A stretch of 64,000 bases of DNA, from positions 2,910,001-2,974,000 of the forward strand of contig NZ_CP014206.1 in the NCBI RefSeq assembly GCF_001563225.1, given 5' to 3'. Below the pieces are notes generated by a model, which was not told the DNA's origin, made no database searches, and saw only the letters and a list, made by a program, of their open reading frames with translations. Each line of letters opens with the position of its first letter. The stretch's first letter is position 1. Shown here piece after piece: positions 35,066-43,673 of this stretch. The translations under genes were made by a program, and so were the position numbers. The stretch comes from Pseudodesulfovibrio indicus (GTDB taxonomy: Bacteria > Desulfobacterota > Desulfovibrionia > Desulfovibrionales > Desulfovibrionaceae).

Positions 35066-36403
35066 TTAACGGCGAAAGTTGTTTCGCAAGGCGAAGACGA
35101 ATAATGCCGTCTGAATGGTTATTAGGAGCTGCCAAAACACCATGAACGCATACAGCAGACCAAGCTCATTTTTGTCAGCGGCTCGGGTCAAGGGTATGAA
35201 CTTGAGCCATTCCGTAAAAACAGCGTCTATCCTCGAATGGTCAAAACCCCACCATACAAAATTGTTCGATAATTCAATGCAAACCAAGAACAACAACGGC
35301 AACACCAAAAGCATCAACAACACCCAAAATGCCTGACGAGGATCTTCTCCAAATCCGCTTGAATATTTATACAACCAGAGGACATCCCGAAGAAACCTTG
35401 AGCCATCTTTTCGGCCTAGCAACTTCAGCTGCGATTCTTTCTCAGCCACATGCCATTTCGAAGCCTCGTACTCGTTGTTCTCAGTTTTGTACTTTGCTTT
35501 CATCCTTTGATAGAAATCACGGACTAGCTGAAGATTTCCTTCCTGCTCTTCAGCAGATGCCTTGACTCGTCCCATTATGTCCCATGGAGAATTTATAAAA
35601 TGGATATTTCTAAGATCTCGTTGCATTGTAAAATCACAACACCTTGGATCACAATCCTGAATAAGTATTTCAGAATGTGATATTTTACAATTAATGAAAC
35701 TCAAAATTGTTTTATTAATTGTACTAATATTAGTAAATTCAACAGAGCCTTCAAACTGTATTGTTTGAAAAACCGCACCCTGTACCGAAAATTTTGTCTT
35801 CATAAACTTTACTTCATTGGAAAACAAGGTATTCCAGAAAACCACCTTCCCTCCGAACTCCACATGACAAAATGCCACGCCGTCTCTAAATGTCGTATCA
35901 TAGAAATCAACATCGCCGAGGAACGATGAGTTCATAAAGTCTGCATAACCATGCATTGTTGCTCCCTCAAAGAAAGCATTATTAAAAAACTTCGCACCAG
36001 CAAAATCAACTGTCCCGTTGAACGTGGATTCTTGGAAATCAACCTCTTCAAGAAACAATGCATCTGAAAAATCAACATCACTTTCAAATGAACACCCATA
36101 CACACTGACAGTACCCAAAAAATGTGCATTTTTAAAAGAAACCCATGGGATATTACACTCAGACATAAAACAAATATTTCCAGGGAATACAGCTCCACTA
36201 AAATCGCATAGAACATCTTCATCATCGAAATCAACAATTGCTTGTATGCGGTCCGCTACGCGCTCATTAAACTCTCGAACCGTAACTCCTTTACGCTCAA
36301 CTGGTGCATGGAATAGGCAGTAATCTTTTACACTTTCGAGATCCCTAAAAACCACTGCCTGCGGGTCTTCCCATCCGTACTCTTCACACATGCAGCAAGG
36401 CAT
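35066..36403 (-). CDS. Pentapeptide-repeat protein with C-terminal membrane helices
   Basis: 445 residues. The start MPCCMCEEYGW carries a CCxC group that could bind zinc. From about residue 65 to 265 it is a run of degenerate pentapeptide repeats (A/C-D/N-F pattern: VDFSDALFLEEVDFQESTFNGTVDF). A charged helical segment follows (QLVRDFYQRMKAKYKTENNEYEASKWH). Near the C-terminus are two membrane helices, WVLLMLLVLPLLFLVCIEL and LLYAFMVFWQLLITIQTALFVF. This build resembles pentapeptide-repeat membrane proteins of ion-channel-like type found among accessory genes. AT-rich codon use differs from the host. Function unknown; a membrane effector is a guess. Confidence 0.75.
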   Translation of the reverse strand: MPCCMCEEYGWEDPQAVVFRDLESVKDYCLFHAPVERKGVTVREFNERVADRIQAIVDFDDEDVLCDFSGAVFPGNICFMSECNIPWVSFKNAHFLGTVSVYGCSFESDVDFSDALFLEEVDFQESTFNGTVDFAGAKFFNNAFFEGATMHGYADFMNSSFLGDVDFYDTTFRDGVAFCHVEFGGKVVFWNTLFSNEVKFMKTKFSVQGAVFQTIQFEGSVEFTNISTINKTILSFINCKISHSEILIQDCDPRCCDFTMQRDLRNIHFINSPWDIMGRVKASAEEQEGNLQLVRDFYQRMKAKYKTENNEYEASKWHVAEKESQLKLLGRKDGSRFLRDVLWLYKYSSGFGEDPRQAFWVLLMLLVLPLLFLVCIELSNNFVWWGFDHSRIDAVFTEWLKFIPLTRAADKNELGLLYAFMVFWQLLITIQTALFVFALRNNFRR

Positions 36404-36514
36404 AAACTCCTCCTCAGCTCAATTTACCACCATATACAAGAAGTTACACTTGCCCGACAATATACAAAGTTGCTAGATATTGGCATAAACACACTACAAC
36501 CAGACACGACTCCG

Positions 36515-37466
36515 ATGGCTACAATTCAGAAACGCGGGAAACTTCAATGGCAGGCTAAGATCCGTAGAAAGGGGCACCCGTCGCAAAGCAAACCTTTGAA
36601 CGGAAGATCGACGCTGAGCAATGGGCGCGAGACATTAAAAACGAAATGGATCGCGGCGTTTTCGTCTCTCGGAAAGAAGCCGAAAGCACGACGCTCTACG
36701 AAGCCTTGGAACGATTCATTTAGGAGTACATCCACAATTTAAAAATGGTCACCAATGAGACGCGCCGGGCCAAAGCCATTCAGCAGCGCGAGATCACCAC
36801 CCTCTTCATGGCCTCCATCCGTAGCAAGCATATTGCAGAGTCCATCAAGGAGCCCGAAGACGAAGGCGTAAAACCCAACACCATACGTCTTGACCTGGCC
36901 ATCCTCTCCCGCCTCTTCGAAGTAGCGGCAACGGATTGGGGCATGGCGAGTCTGAGCAACCCTGTGAAACGAGCCAGGAAGCCCAAATTGAATGGAGGGC
37001 GCACAAGACGACTCCAACCAGCGCAGGGCAAGGAAAAGAAAAGCGAAGAGGAACGCCTTCTGGAAGCATGCGGCGAAAGATTCCGGCCTGTGGTCCAATT
37101 CGCCATCGAAACAGCCATGCGCCGCGCGGAGATAGCCAACCTCACCTGGGCTAACCTCAATCTAAAAGAAAAAACGGCCTACCTGGCTGAAACCAAGAAT
37201 ATGACTGAACGGGCTATAGCGTTCTCCCCTACTGCCATAGCCACAATCAAAGGTATCCCAAGAAGGCTAAATGGTTCTGTCTTCGGCATGAGTGAAAACG
37301 CAATCACAATAGCCATGCGCCGTGACAGAGCAGAGGCAGGCATTGAGAATTTTACTTTTCACGACCTTCGCCACGAGGCCACATCGCGATTGTTTGAACA
37401 AACCAATTAGATATTCTTGAAATTGCGGAGATTACAGGGCATAGGAATCTGCAAATGGTAAAATGA
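36515..37466 (+). pseudogene. Decayed tyrosine integrase
   Basis: Starting at MATIQKRGKLQWQAKIRRKG, the frame must shift near 36595 to continue as TFERKIDAEQWARDIKNEMDRG, meets an in-frame TAG at 36721, then runs through the core-binding and catalytic parts (AMRRAEIANLTW with the first Arg, FHDLRHEATSRLFE with the His-x-x-Arg). It shifts again near 37400 to reach EITGHRNLQM. The expected nucleophile Tyr region is missing. Two frameshifts, a stop and a lost end make it inactive. It lies next to the left attachment site, as an integrase of an older, partly lost insertion would. Confidence 0.85.
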
Positions 37467-37549
37467 ACACTCACCTCAGAGCTAAGCGCCTTGCATCAAG
37501 ACTGGCTGGCGTAGAAAGGTGATCTACACTCTCACCCCCTACGGTTACC

Positions 37550-38401
37550 GTGAAAGAAATAAAAGCATACAAACAAATCAAAATAGACAACCCCAGGCAT
37601 GGTGAAATATGCCAGGGGTTAATATTTAGTTGCGCCGTAGGTGAAGAATATCCAACAACAGATGTGTTTGGATTTGTCGTTACGGCCCGGTGCGATATAG
37701 CACAGGACAAGGTACATGCATACAATTACGTACCCATCGTACCACTTGACGAGTGGCTTAGGGTCGATGGTGCGCGGATAATCTTGGACAGCGCTACAAA
37801 AAATGCAATAAACACGACGAGATCAATATGTTCGGAATTGAACATGAGCTACTCAGTTGTCGAAACAGAGGGGCTAAGCTCTGTTTGCGAAAAATTGAGC
37901 CAGACACTCACAAAAAGTAAAGATTTAAAGCAGTTGAACAAGCTCAAAGCTCAAATCCAGACAATTAAAACCATTACTAACTACGACTTCGATTCTCCAT
38001 CAGCCACGACAACTCTCACTGAAATAGCAACTCCACAGATTAAGGATGTTTTAAAAAGACTTTTTAACCATAATCTGCAAGGATATTATTTCTTAGAAAA
38101 AACTGAAGCTACAGGCGATAGTACAGGATATGTACTTCTATTAAGAGAGGTTAGAATGATCCCCGATAAGTTAATGAAACTTGTAGCTCAAGGATTAACA
38201 CAAGACGAAGCGAAAGCCATGGGCATTGAGCATCACATTCAATTTTCTGAAAATTGGGACATGGCTTACCCAATTGGCAAGTTAGTTTCGCCTACAATTG
38301 AACATGTGATGCAGACATTCGCACTATTATTCTCACGGATTGGAGTTGAAGACATCAACGATCAATACATCCAACACATGCTGACAAAATTTAGCGAGTA
38401 G
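37550..38401 (+). CDS. Unrecognised protein paired with a UvrD-like helicase
   Basis: 283 residues from a GTG start with no clear ribosome site. The first third is beta-rich (GEICQGLIFSCAVGEEYPTTDVFGFVVTARCDIAQDKVHAYNYVPIVPL), the middle is helical and Lys-rich (KSKDLKQLNKLKAQIQTIKTI), and the end is mixed. The TARCDIAQ segment is the only motif-like stretch. No signal peptide or membrane helix is seen. Its stop lies 9 bp before the helicase gene, so the two form a cassette with AT-rich codon use. I do not recognise the family; defence is inferred from context only. Confidence 0.75.
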   Translation: MKEIKAYKQIKIDNPRHGEICQGLIFSCAVGEEYPTTDVFGFVVTARCDIAQDKVHAYNYVPIVPLDEWLRVDGARIILDSATKNAINTTRSICSELNMSYSVVETEGLSSVCEKLSQTLTKSKDLKQLNKLKAQIQTIKTITNYDFDSPSATTTLTEIATPQIKDVLKRLFNHNLQGYYFLEKTEATGDSTGYVLLLREVRMIPDKLMKLVAQGLTQDEAKAMGIEHHIQFSENWDMAYPIGKLVSPTIEHVMQTFALLFSRIGVEDINDQYIQHMLTKFSE

Positions 38402-38410
38402 GACGACGCA

Positions 38411-40699
38411 ATGAAATATATAATTATCGATCAAACAGCTTCTGATATTATTGCATCCAGCCGCTACACGCAAACAGCTGAGTTCTCACAAGGAAGTGCT
38501 TTAGCGCAATTTATTAACGACGAAACTCAGGATTACGACTTCGACAACAGGCTGAAATGCCAAAAAAACAAGGATGGAGTGGCCATAATTGGGAGAGGAA
38601 CTACGCTTCGAAATTACATAGTTATTGACAATGAAAACTGCAAGCTATTCAACAAGTTCAGCCCCAATGAGGTCTTAAGGATATTCCAAAAAATCCTAAG
38701 ATTTGGGCTGAAAAAGTGGAACAAAATCAGCTTTGGCAGCCATGAAAGATATATTAATGATTCTAGGGTGGCTCTTTTCCCATTTCCAATTAGCCAGATG
38801 ACTCACTTTAGAATCATCATCGACCTTGAACCCGACTCAAAACGAGCAACCAAACGCCCCGGGGAGCACCTCTTTGTTACGCACTGCGGCAAACAAGATG
38901 ATTTAGGCCAAAAAGTTGATGCCCCAATAACCAATTTTAGAAAAGCAATTGGATATGCGGACTCTATTCAAGCCGCCGAATCAGTCAATCCACGCCGATC
39001 CCCCCAAGAGGATCTTGATAGCTTTAAGCACACGAGCATTGGATACCAGGGCTCCCACCTATCGCCTTATCAAGGCTATGAGAGCTGGCTTATTGCTCTG
39101 ACAGAAACGCAAAAAAAATTCGTTCTATCTAAAATGAAGTCTCCACATCGGCTTGAAGGGCCTGCGGGGACAGGAAAAACTTTATGCCTAATTCTCAAAT
39201 GTATACACGAATTAGTTACTGCACACAAATTAGGAAATGAACATCACAGTGTAATTATCGCCCACAGTGAATCCACCAAAAAAAATATAGAAGAAATACT
39301 TACTGCCAATATAATCCAACTACCATTCATATCTCTAAAAAGGGAACACTCTATACAATCAGTGCACATTACAACACTGCAAGGATTGTGCGGTGAACTT
39401 TTAACAATGTCAATCACTGAAACTGAGTTTCTTGACAATGATGCAATGACATCAAAAGGGATACAATCTCTTTACATAAGAGAGTCTTTGGATAGCGTCA
39501 TCGACAAAGAACTCAATAGTTACAAGCATTTTCTTTCAAATGAATTTTATCAATACATTATCACAGAAGATAGAGATATAATTTCTGATCTACTGCAACA
39601 CGAAATCAGTATTTTGATCAAAGGTAGAGCTGAAGAAGACAAGAGTAAATACACGGCTTTGGAACGGTTTGAATATGGACTCCCTGTGAAAACTGATCCT
39701 GATCGCTCTTTCGTTTTCCTAGTCTATCTTGAATATCAAAGACAGCTTCAATTAGCTTCGCAATTCGACACAGACGACATAATCCTCTCTGCTTCTGCTC
39801 AACTCAACACTCCTTTATGGAGAAGGCGCAGACTTCAAGAAGGCTATGACAGTATATTTATTGATGAAACGCATCTATTCAACATGAACGAACTGTCCAT
39901 GTTCCACTATTTGTCAAAAAGCCAAAAAGAATATCCCATTGCCTTCACTATCGACAAGTCTCAAGCTATTGGGGACCATGGTTGGCACGATAATTTTTTT
40001 GTTACGGCCCTAACGTCTAACAACGTCGTGGATGCTACAAAGACATCCATAACTTCAATTTTTAGATGCTCTTCTGAAATTGTCGAACTAGCTTTCGCTG
40101 TTATGTCTTCAGGAGCTAGCCTTTTCACCAATTTCGATAACCCACTTGAGATTTCTTCAAGCACTTTTACTGCACAAGAAGAAAAACTATGTGCTGATCC
40201 ACTTTATTACGAAACTGATACTGATGAAGAATTGGTCCAAAAATCATTTGAATTGGCGGCAAAGATTAGCAAGGATCTCGATGTTACGAAGAGTGAAGTA
40301 TTAATCGTTGCTTTTGATGATAGCCTTTTCAATCAAATCGAAAAATACGCTACGAAACACAACAAACCATTGTTTCTACTTAAAAATCGTGGCGATATCG
40401 AACTTAAAGAAAGGGCGAGCAAATCAGGGGCACACTTATTATCCAAACCCGACTACGTTGGCGGCTTAGAGTTTGCTGCGGTTATACTCGTCGGAGTGGA
40501 TAAAGGCAGAGTGCCGCCCACGAAAGATCAACACACCATCGAAAGTCGTGCTTTTTTGAAATATGCTTATCACAACAGACTTTATGTTGCTGTTACCCGG
40601 GCTAAATATCGTGTCGCCATTTTAGGTACTAAAGATCGGGGACCGAGCGAGCTATTAAATACTGCTGTCGAGAAAGGCATATTGAAAGTTGTAGCTTGA
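38411..40699 (+). CDS. UvrD/Rep-like SF1 helicase (accessory)
   Basis: 762 residues with a 230-residue N-terminal region of unknown fold, then a helicase. Walker A is GPAGTGKTLCL near residue 250, motif Ia-like HSVIIAHSES, the Walker B is SIFIDETHLFNMNE near 483, with DETH in place of DExQ, a Q-like FTIDKSQAIGD, TSIFRCSSEI, and motif VI NRLYVAVTRAKYRVAIL near 725. The fusion of a long N-terminal domain to a UvrD core next to an unknown gene resembles the two-gene plan of several anti-phage systems. It is not GajB, which is shorter. The substrate, DNA or RNA, is not known. Confidence 0.8.
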   Translation: MKYIIIDQTASDIIASSRYTQTAEFSQGSALAQFINDETQDYDFDNRLKCQKNKDGVAIIGRGTTLRNYIVIDNENCKLFNKFSPNEVLRIFQKILRFGLKKWNKISFGSHERYINDSRVALFPFPISQMTHFRIIIDLEPDSKRATKRPGEHLFVTHCGKQDDLGQKVDAPITNFRKAIGYADSIQAAESVNPRRSPQEDLDSFKHTSIGYQGSHLSPYQGYESWLIALTETQKKFVLSKMKSPHRLEGPAGTGKTLCLILKCIHELVTAHKLGNEHHSVIIAHSESTKKNIEEILTANIIQLPFISLKREHSIQSVHITTLQGLCGELLTMSITETEFLDNDAMTSKGIQSLYIRESLDSVIDKELNSYKHFLSNEFYQYIITEDRDIISDLLQHEISILIKGRAEEDKSKYTALERFEYGLPVKTDPDRSFVFLVYLEYQRQLQLASQFDTDDIILSASAQLNTPLWRRRRLQEGYDSIFIDETHLFNMNELSMFHYLSKSQKEYPIAFTIDKSQAIGDHGWHDNFFVTALTSNNVVDATKTSITSIFRCSSEIVELAFAVMSSGASLFTNFDNPLEISSSTFTAQEEKLCADPLYYETDTDEELVQKSFELAAKISKDLDVTKSEVLIVAFDDSLFNQIEKYATKHNKPLFLLKNRGDIELKERASKSGAHLLSKPDYVGGLEFAAVILVGVDKGRVPPTKDQHTIESRAFLKYAYHNRLYVAVTRAKYRVAILGTKDRGPSELLNTAVEKGILKVVA

Positions 40700-40765
40700 T
40701 AAGTTCAACCCCAATGGGCTTACAGATATGGACCGCGTCTAAACATGACCGAGTGTTACGGCAAT

Positions 40766-41028
40766 CCATTTTGGATGGCTTCCCCATCCGTTTATGATTC
40801 CGTCCCCGATCATTTAGGTTTCCGTCCCTGATCATTTAGGATGGCTTCCCCGTTGGGGTTAGCCTCCCAAGGCGCACCCGATCAGCCGACTACCTCAATG
40901 TGTTGCTCTTGCTCCGTTTACAAATACTGAACTTACTGTAATACTTTGTTTTTCTAACTCCTATCCACACGCCCCTAGCTCATACCGGGAGGTTTTACCG
41001 GCAAGCCATTTAGGATGGCTTCCCCGTT
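40766..41028. repeat. Cluster of short direct repeats in a 447-bp gene-free stretch
   Basis: GGATGGCTTCCCC occurs three times: in 40766-40785, 40833-40854 and 41007-41028, the last two identical over 22 bases (CATTTAGGATGGCTTC...). Two further units, TTCCGTCCCCGATCATTTAGG and TTCCGTCCCTGATCATTTAGG, stand in tandem at 40798-40841. Multiple short repeats of this kind occur at ends of IS21-type elements, but no transposase is here. The rest of 40700-41042 shows no gene. Confidence 0.6.
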
Positions 41029-41042
41029 ACCCAAAATAAAGA

Positions 41043-41063
41043 GCCGGGGAACCACTCCCCGGC
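41043..41063 (-). terminator. Terminator downstream of the relaxase gene
   Basis: GCCGGGGA (41043-41050) pairs with TCCCCGGC (41056-41063). On the minus strand it is followed by TCTTTATTTTGG, fitting termination of the mobC-relaxase transcript whose last stop is at 41147. Confidence 0.7.
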
Positions 41064-41146
41064 CCTACCAATGAAACGGTTTACCATCCACATTGGGAGC
41101 AAACCATAGCGGATCGAGAATAGCTCGATCCCCTCCAACTATCAAA

Positions 41147-42379
41147 TTATCGTTCCCGGCCCATCCAGCGTTCGTTGGTCTTCTTTATTTCCAGGAACTC
41201 CTTACGCAGCTGGGCATAGATCGCCTTCTTGGTTTCGACAGGGATGTCTTGTTGCCGCAGATCAGAACCAATGAACTGGTGAATATCGCGCTGCAACGCC
41301 TCGCCCTTTTTGAGTGCCTTTAAGGAGGGCTTCCTGCCAACTGTGTGAGCTATTGCCATGTCTTTTCCCAGCTCCTTTTTCCAATCAGCTATGCGGCTCT
41401 GAAAATGATTTACCGTGGCCTTCATCTCGAATTCCGGGTTCACTCCCTTTTTCTCGATCTCCCGCCGGAAGCCCCTGATCAGGTTGAAAGCCTCCTGCCG
41501 ATCCTTTCCGGTAAGGGCGGTATCGTCCTTGGCCTGTGCCCGCAAAGTATCCAGGGCTTTCCCCTGCTGCTGACGGAATTGGATCGTGTTGACCTTCGGC
41601 TCCTTTCTGCCCAAGGCCCGTTCAAATTGCCGCTGCTCCTTTCTCAACTTCTTCAGCACGGCCTCGACCTTCTGCAAAGTGTTGGGTGCCTCTCCCTTCA
41701 TGTTCGCCCGTCTTGTCTTCTCACGGCGTGGCATACGTGACGCAACGTGTTCCAGCCCCTCCCTGGTCAATTCCTCGGCCAGGCTCTTCCTCATTTCGAG
41801 CAAACGAGCAGGGGTGAGCCTGAGCTTGGGAACGTCTTTCTCGCGGCTTACCGTCTTGATGACGGCATGCACATGGGGATTCTTGCCGTCCTGATGGACG
41901 CCCAGGGCGTAAGGGTATCCGGCTTCGCCCACATGCTTCTCAAGCACCCGCCGGGCGGCTGCCACCGTCCGCGCCACATTTCGGGCGCTCAGCTCGGCCT
42001 TGGCCGACAAAACCAGGTGGACAGCGTGCCGGGTCTGGTTTGAGCGTCCTTTGGACTTTCGCTCGAAATCCGGTTTCCACTCCTCGATGATTTCATCAAC
42101 TTCATCCCGGCCTTTACGCAAAACGCCGTCTTCAGTTTCGAGTGCCACCAATTCCCGTTCTTCTTTATCCTCCACGCGGGCAACGTAATCCAACATGCGT
42201 TTAACGGATGCCGGTGTTGGTGCCCATCCCGCTACTTTCACAATCGCTTGCGGGGGCGGGGTGGACGTTTTGCTGGAACTGGTGCCTCCACGATAGGCAG
42301 GCCGCAAGGAGCCAGCCTTGCCGCGCCTGGCACGGCCAGAACCGTATTCATCGTCTTCCGGCTTAAACCCTGAACTCAC
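41147..42379 (-). CDS. Conjugative relaxase (MOBP-like)
   Basis: 410 residues. The N-terminal catalytic domain has a HAVHLVLS strand and the metal-binding motif NPHVHAVIKT near residue 166, the HxH core of rolling-circle-type relaxases. The nucleophile Tyr is probably in the first 70 residues (MLDYVARVED). The C-terminal half is helical and very charged (KVEAVLKKLRKEQRQFERALGRKEPK). It nicks oriT and pilots the strand into a recipient, using a conjugation apparatus from another element. The start overlaps the end of mobC by 17 bp. The IncP-type nick site nearby agrees with a MOBP class. Confidence 0.85.
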   Translation of the reverse strand: MSSGFKPEDDEYGSGRARRGKAGSLRPAYRGGTSSSKTSTPPPQAIVKVAGWAPTPASVKRMLDYVARVEDKEERELVALETEDGVLRKGRDEVDEIIEEWKPDFERKSKGRSNQTRHAVHLVLSAKAELSARNVARTVAAARRVLEKHVGEAGYPYALGVHQDGKNPHVHAVIKTVSREKDVPKLRLTPARLLEMRKSLAEELTREGLEHVASRMPRREKTRRANMKGEAPNTLQKVEAVLKKLRKEQRQFERALGRKEPKVNTIQFRQQQGKALDTLRAQAKDDTALTGKDRQEAFNLIRGFRREIEKKGVNPEFEMKATVNHFQSRIADWKKELGKDMAIAHTVGRKPSLKALKKGEALQRDIHQFIGSDLRQQDIPVETKKAIYAQLRKEFLEIKKTNERWMGRER

Positions 42380-42713
42380 GGCGGGCCTCCTTCACTTTGA
42401 TCGAAAGGCGCTTGAGCATGCGCTGCAAATCGCCAAGTACATCTTCAATCTGATGCGAGGAAAGCGGATGCCCGGCGTTCAGGCGAAAAGCGATCTGGTT
42501 CAGGTTTGTCCCGACGCCATGCAGCTCTTTGCGCCAAGCCTGAAACTCCTCGGCCATCTCTCGCTTCAATTGCGGCTGATCACTGTGCGCCAATTCTTCC
42601 AGCGCCAACCGGACCACCCCGGAATGGCCTCGAAGATTGAGCCTCTTCCTTTCGGATTCCAGAAGCGCAGATTGCTCGCTGTCCAATCGAACACTGATCT
42701 TGTTGGTCTTCAT
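42363..42713 (-). CDS. Mobilization accessory protein MobC-like
   Basis: 116 residues when started at MKTNKISVRLDSEQ (42713), which has GAGGAG before it. The frame stays open to 42887 across the oriT, but that part is non-coding by its hairpins. The first 45 residues form a ribbon-helix-helix DNA-binding motif (KISVRLDSEQSALLESERKRLNLRGHSGVVRLALEEL). The rest has the MobC signature GVGTNLNQIAFRLNAG. MobC-type proteins bind oriT next to the nick and help load the relaxase. Position between oriT and the relaxase is standard. Confidence 0.87.
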   Translation of the reverse strand: MKTNKISVRLDSEQSALLESERKRLNLRGHSGVVRLALEELAHSDQPQLKREMAEEFQAWRKELHGVGTNLNQIAFRLNAGHPLSSHQIEDVLGDLQRMLKRLSIKVKEARREFRV

Positions 42714-42812
42714 ATGTTCTCCTCGCCGGGCCCCTTTAGGGAAGGCGCTTCGGGTGAAGCTGGCCATGGCCAGCGAGGGGGCTACCCCTCCCTTTTCGGC
42801 TGAAAAGGCAGG

Positions 42813-42862
42813 ATTGGCGGCAGCCAATAGCGCTTTGTCCGACAAAGTGCGTATCCTGCCAT
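42813..42862 (+). other. Origin of transfer (oriT) with an IncP-like nick site
   Basis: A hairpin ATTGGC/GCCAAT (42813-42828) is followed by GCGCTTTGT-CCG-ACAAAGTGC (42830-42850). TATCCTG|C begins at 42852, matching the YATCCTG|Y consensus of IncP/P-type relaxases. The expected cut is between 42858 and 42859. The site lies about 140 bp upstream of mobC. Confidence 0.78.
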
Positions 42863-42997
42863 CAACAAATCCATCCATTTCACCCAAGCAATTTCTGCCG
42901 CCTAAAAACCCTTGTTACGACCCTGATTGTATTTAACTATCTGAATTAATGTATATTTTATTCAAAAATTGACTAAATTTGATGGTTCCAATGGTTT

Positions 42998-43109
42998 TGT
43001 ATCGTGGCCGATTCCGGTTGTATCGCGCCCGATTTAGCGTGTATCGCGTACCCTCTGCCTTGTATCGCGGTGGAATTGGCGTGTATCGCCCGCTAGTTTC
43101 CTTGTATCC
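42998..43109. repeat. Six iterons on an exact 21-bp period (candidate oriV)
   Basis: TGTATCG starts at 42998, 43019, 43040, 43061 and 43082, and TGTATCC at 43103: each step is 21 bp, two helical turns. The shared core is TTGTATCGCG. Spacer bases vary, which argues against a coding origin for the pattern. AT-rich sequence borders it at 42930-42990. Together with the rep-like gene in this element it looks like a plasmid replication origin. Confidence 0.75.
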
Positions 43110-43403
43110 CCTGATTTTTGAAGGGAGGGGAAAAGGCGAAGGCAATTCCAGGGAGAGGACGAGGCGAAGCCTCTTATGGGCTGGGGGGGAAGCCGGTAGA
43201 CTCCCGCGTTTCGCTTCGCTGCACGGCCCCAGGCACACGCTTGCCCAACTTGGCCACCTCCGTTCCCTTCGGTCACTGTACGCTTGCAGCGGGCTTTTCT
43301 TCGGAGGGGTCCCAAGGGGTGTCCCCAGGCCCTCGACCGAAGGGAGAACGGAACCGGCTTCCGGTTCGGAAAGCAAGGGAGGCGGGAGCCGAACGCATAA
43401 GGC
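43110..43403. other. GC-rich non-coding stretch between the iterons and the small gene
   Basis: About 290 bp with several short inverted repeats, such as GAGGCGAAGCCTC near 43160. Frames are open on both strands but their products are low-complexity and include the iterons, so I do not call a gene. It may be part of the replication region. Confidence 0.4.
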
Positions 43404-43613
43404 CTAGCCCGTCCTCATCAGGGTGTATTCTATCAACCTTTCCAGATAGTAGAGTCCGGCTCTCCTCAGGGCCTGAAACTCTGTTGCGTACTTTGGTGAA
43501 GGCCAACGCCCCTGCCGAGAAAGGCGGTTAATGAAATCCTCTCTCCATTCATTGAATTCCAGGCGGTACCAAATCGCGTATGCCTTGCATTTGGCTCTAT
43601 CCCTTCTCGTCAT
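43404..43613 (-). CDS. Small unknown protein downstream of the trbL-like gene
   Basis: 69 residues, basic and aromatic (MTRRDRAKCKAYAIWYRLEFNEWREDF), with a good ribosome site AAGGGGAA 9 nt before the ATG. It lies 60 bp downstream of the trbL-like stop in the same direction and would be the end of that operon. There is no recognisable domain; it might be a DNA-binding or plasmid-maintenance peptide. Confidence 0.5.
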   Translation of the reverse strand: MTRRDRAKCKAYAIWYRLEFNEWREDFINRLSRQGRWPSPKYATEFQALRRAGLYYLERLIEYTLMRTG

Positions 43614-43673
43614 TGTGTTCCCCTTGAAGGTAAAGGGCCATGGGGGGAGACTCCCCCATGGCCCATGATTAAA

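Noticed and set aside
38411-40699. GajB of a Gabija system
   Set aside because: The helicase has a long N-terminal extension and the partner gene lacks the ATPase and TOPRIM motifs of GajA.
42998-43109. CRISPR-like array
   Set aside because: Repeats of 21-bp period share only about 8-10 bases, there are no unique spacers of proper length, and no cas genes are nearby.
42933-43376. 147-residue minus-strand frame through the iterons
   Set aside because: Its repeating RYxxxxx pattern is simply the translated 21-bp iterons; no ribosome site.
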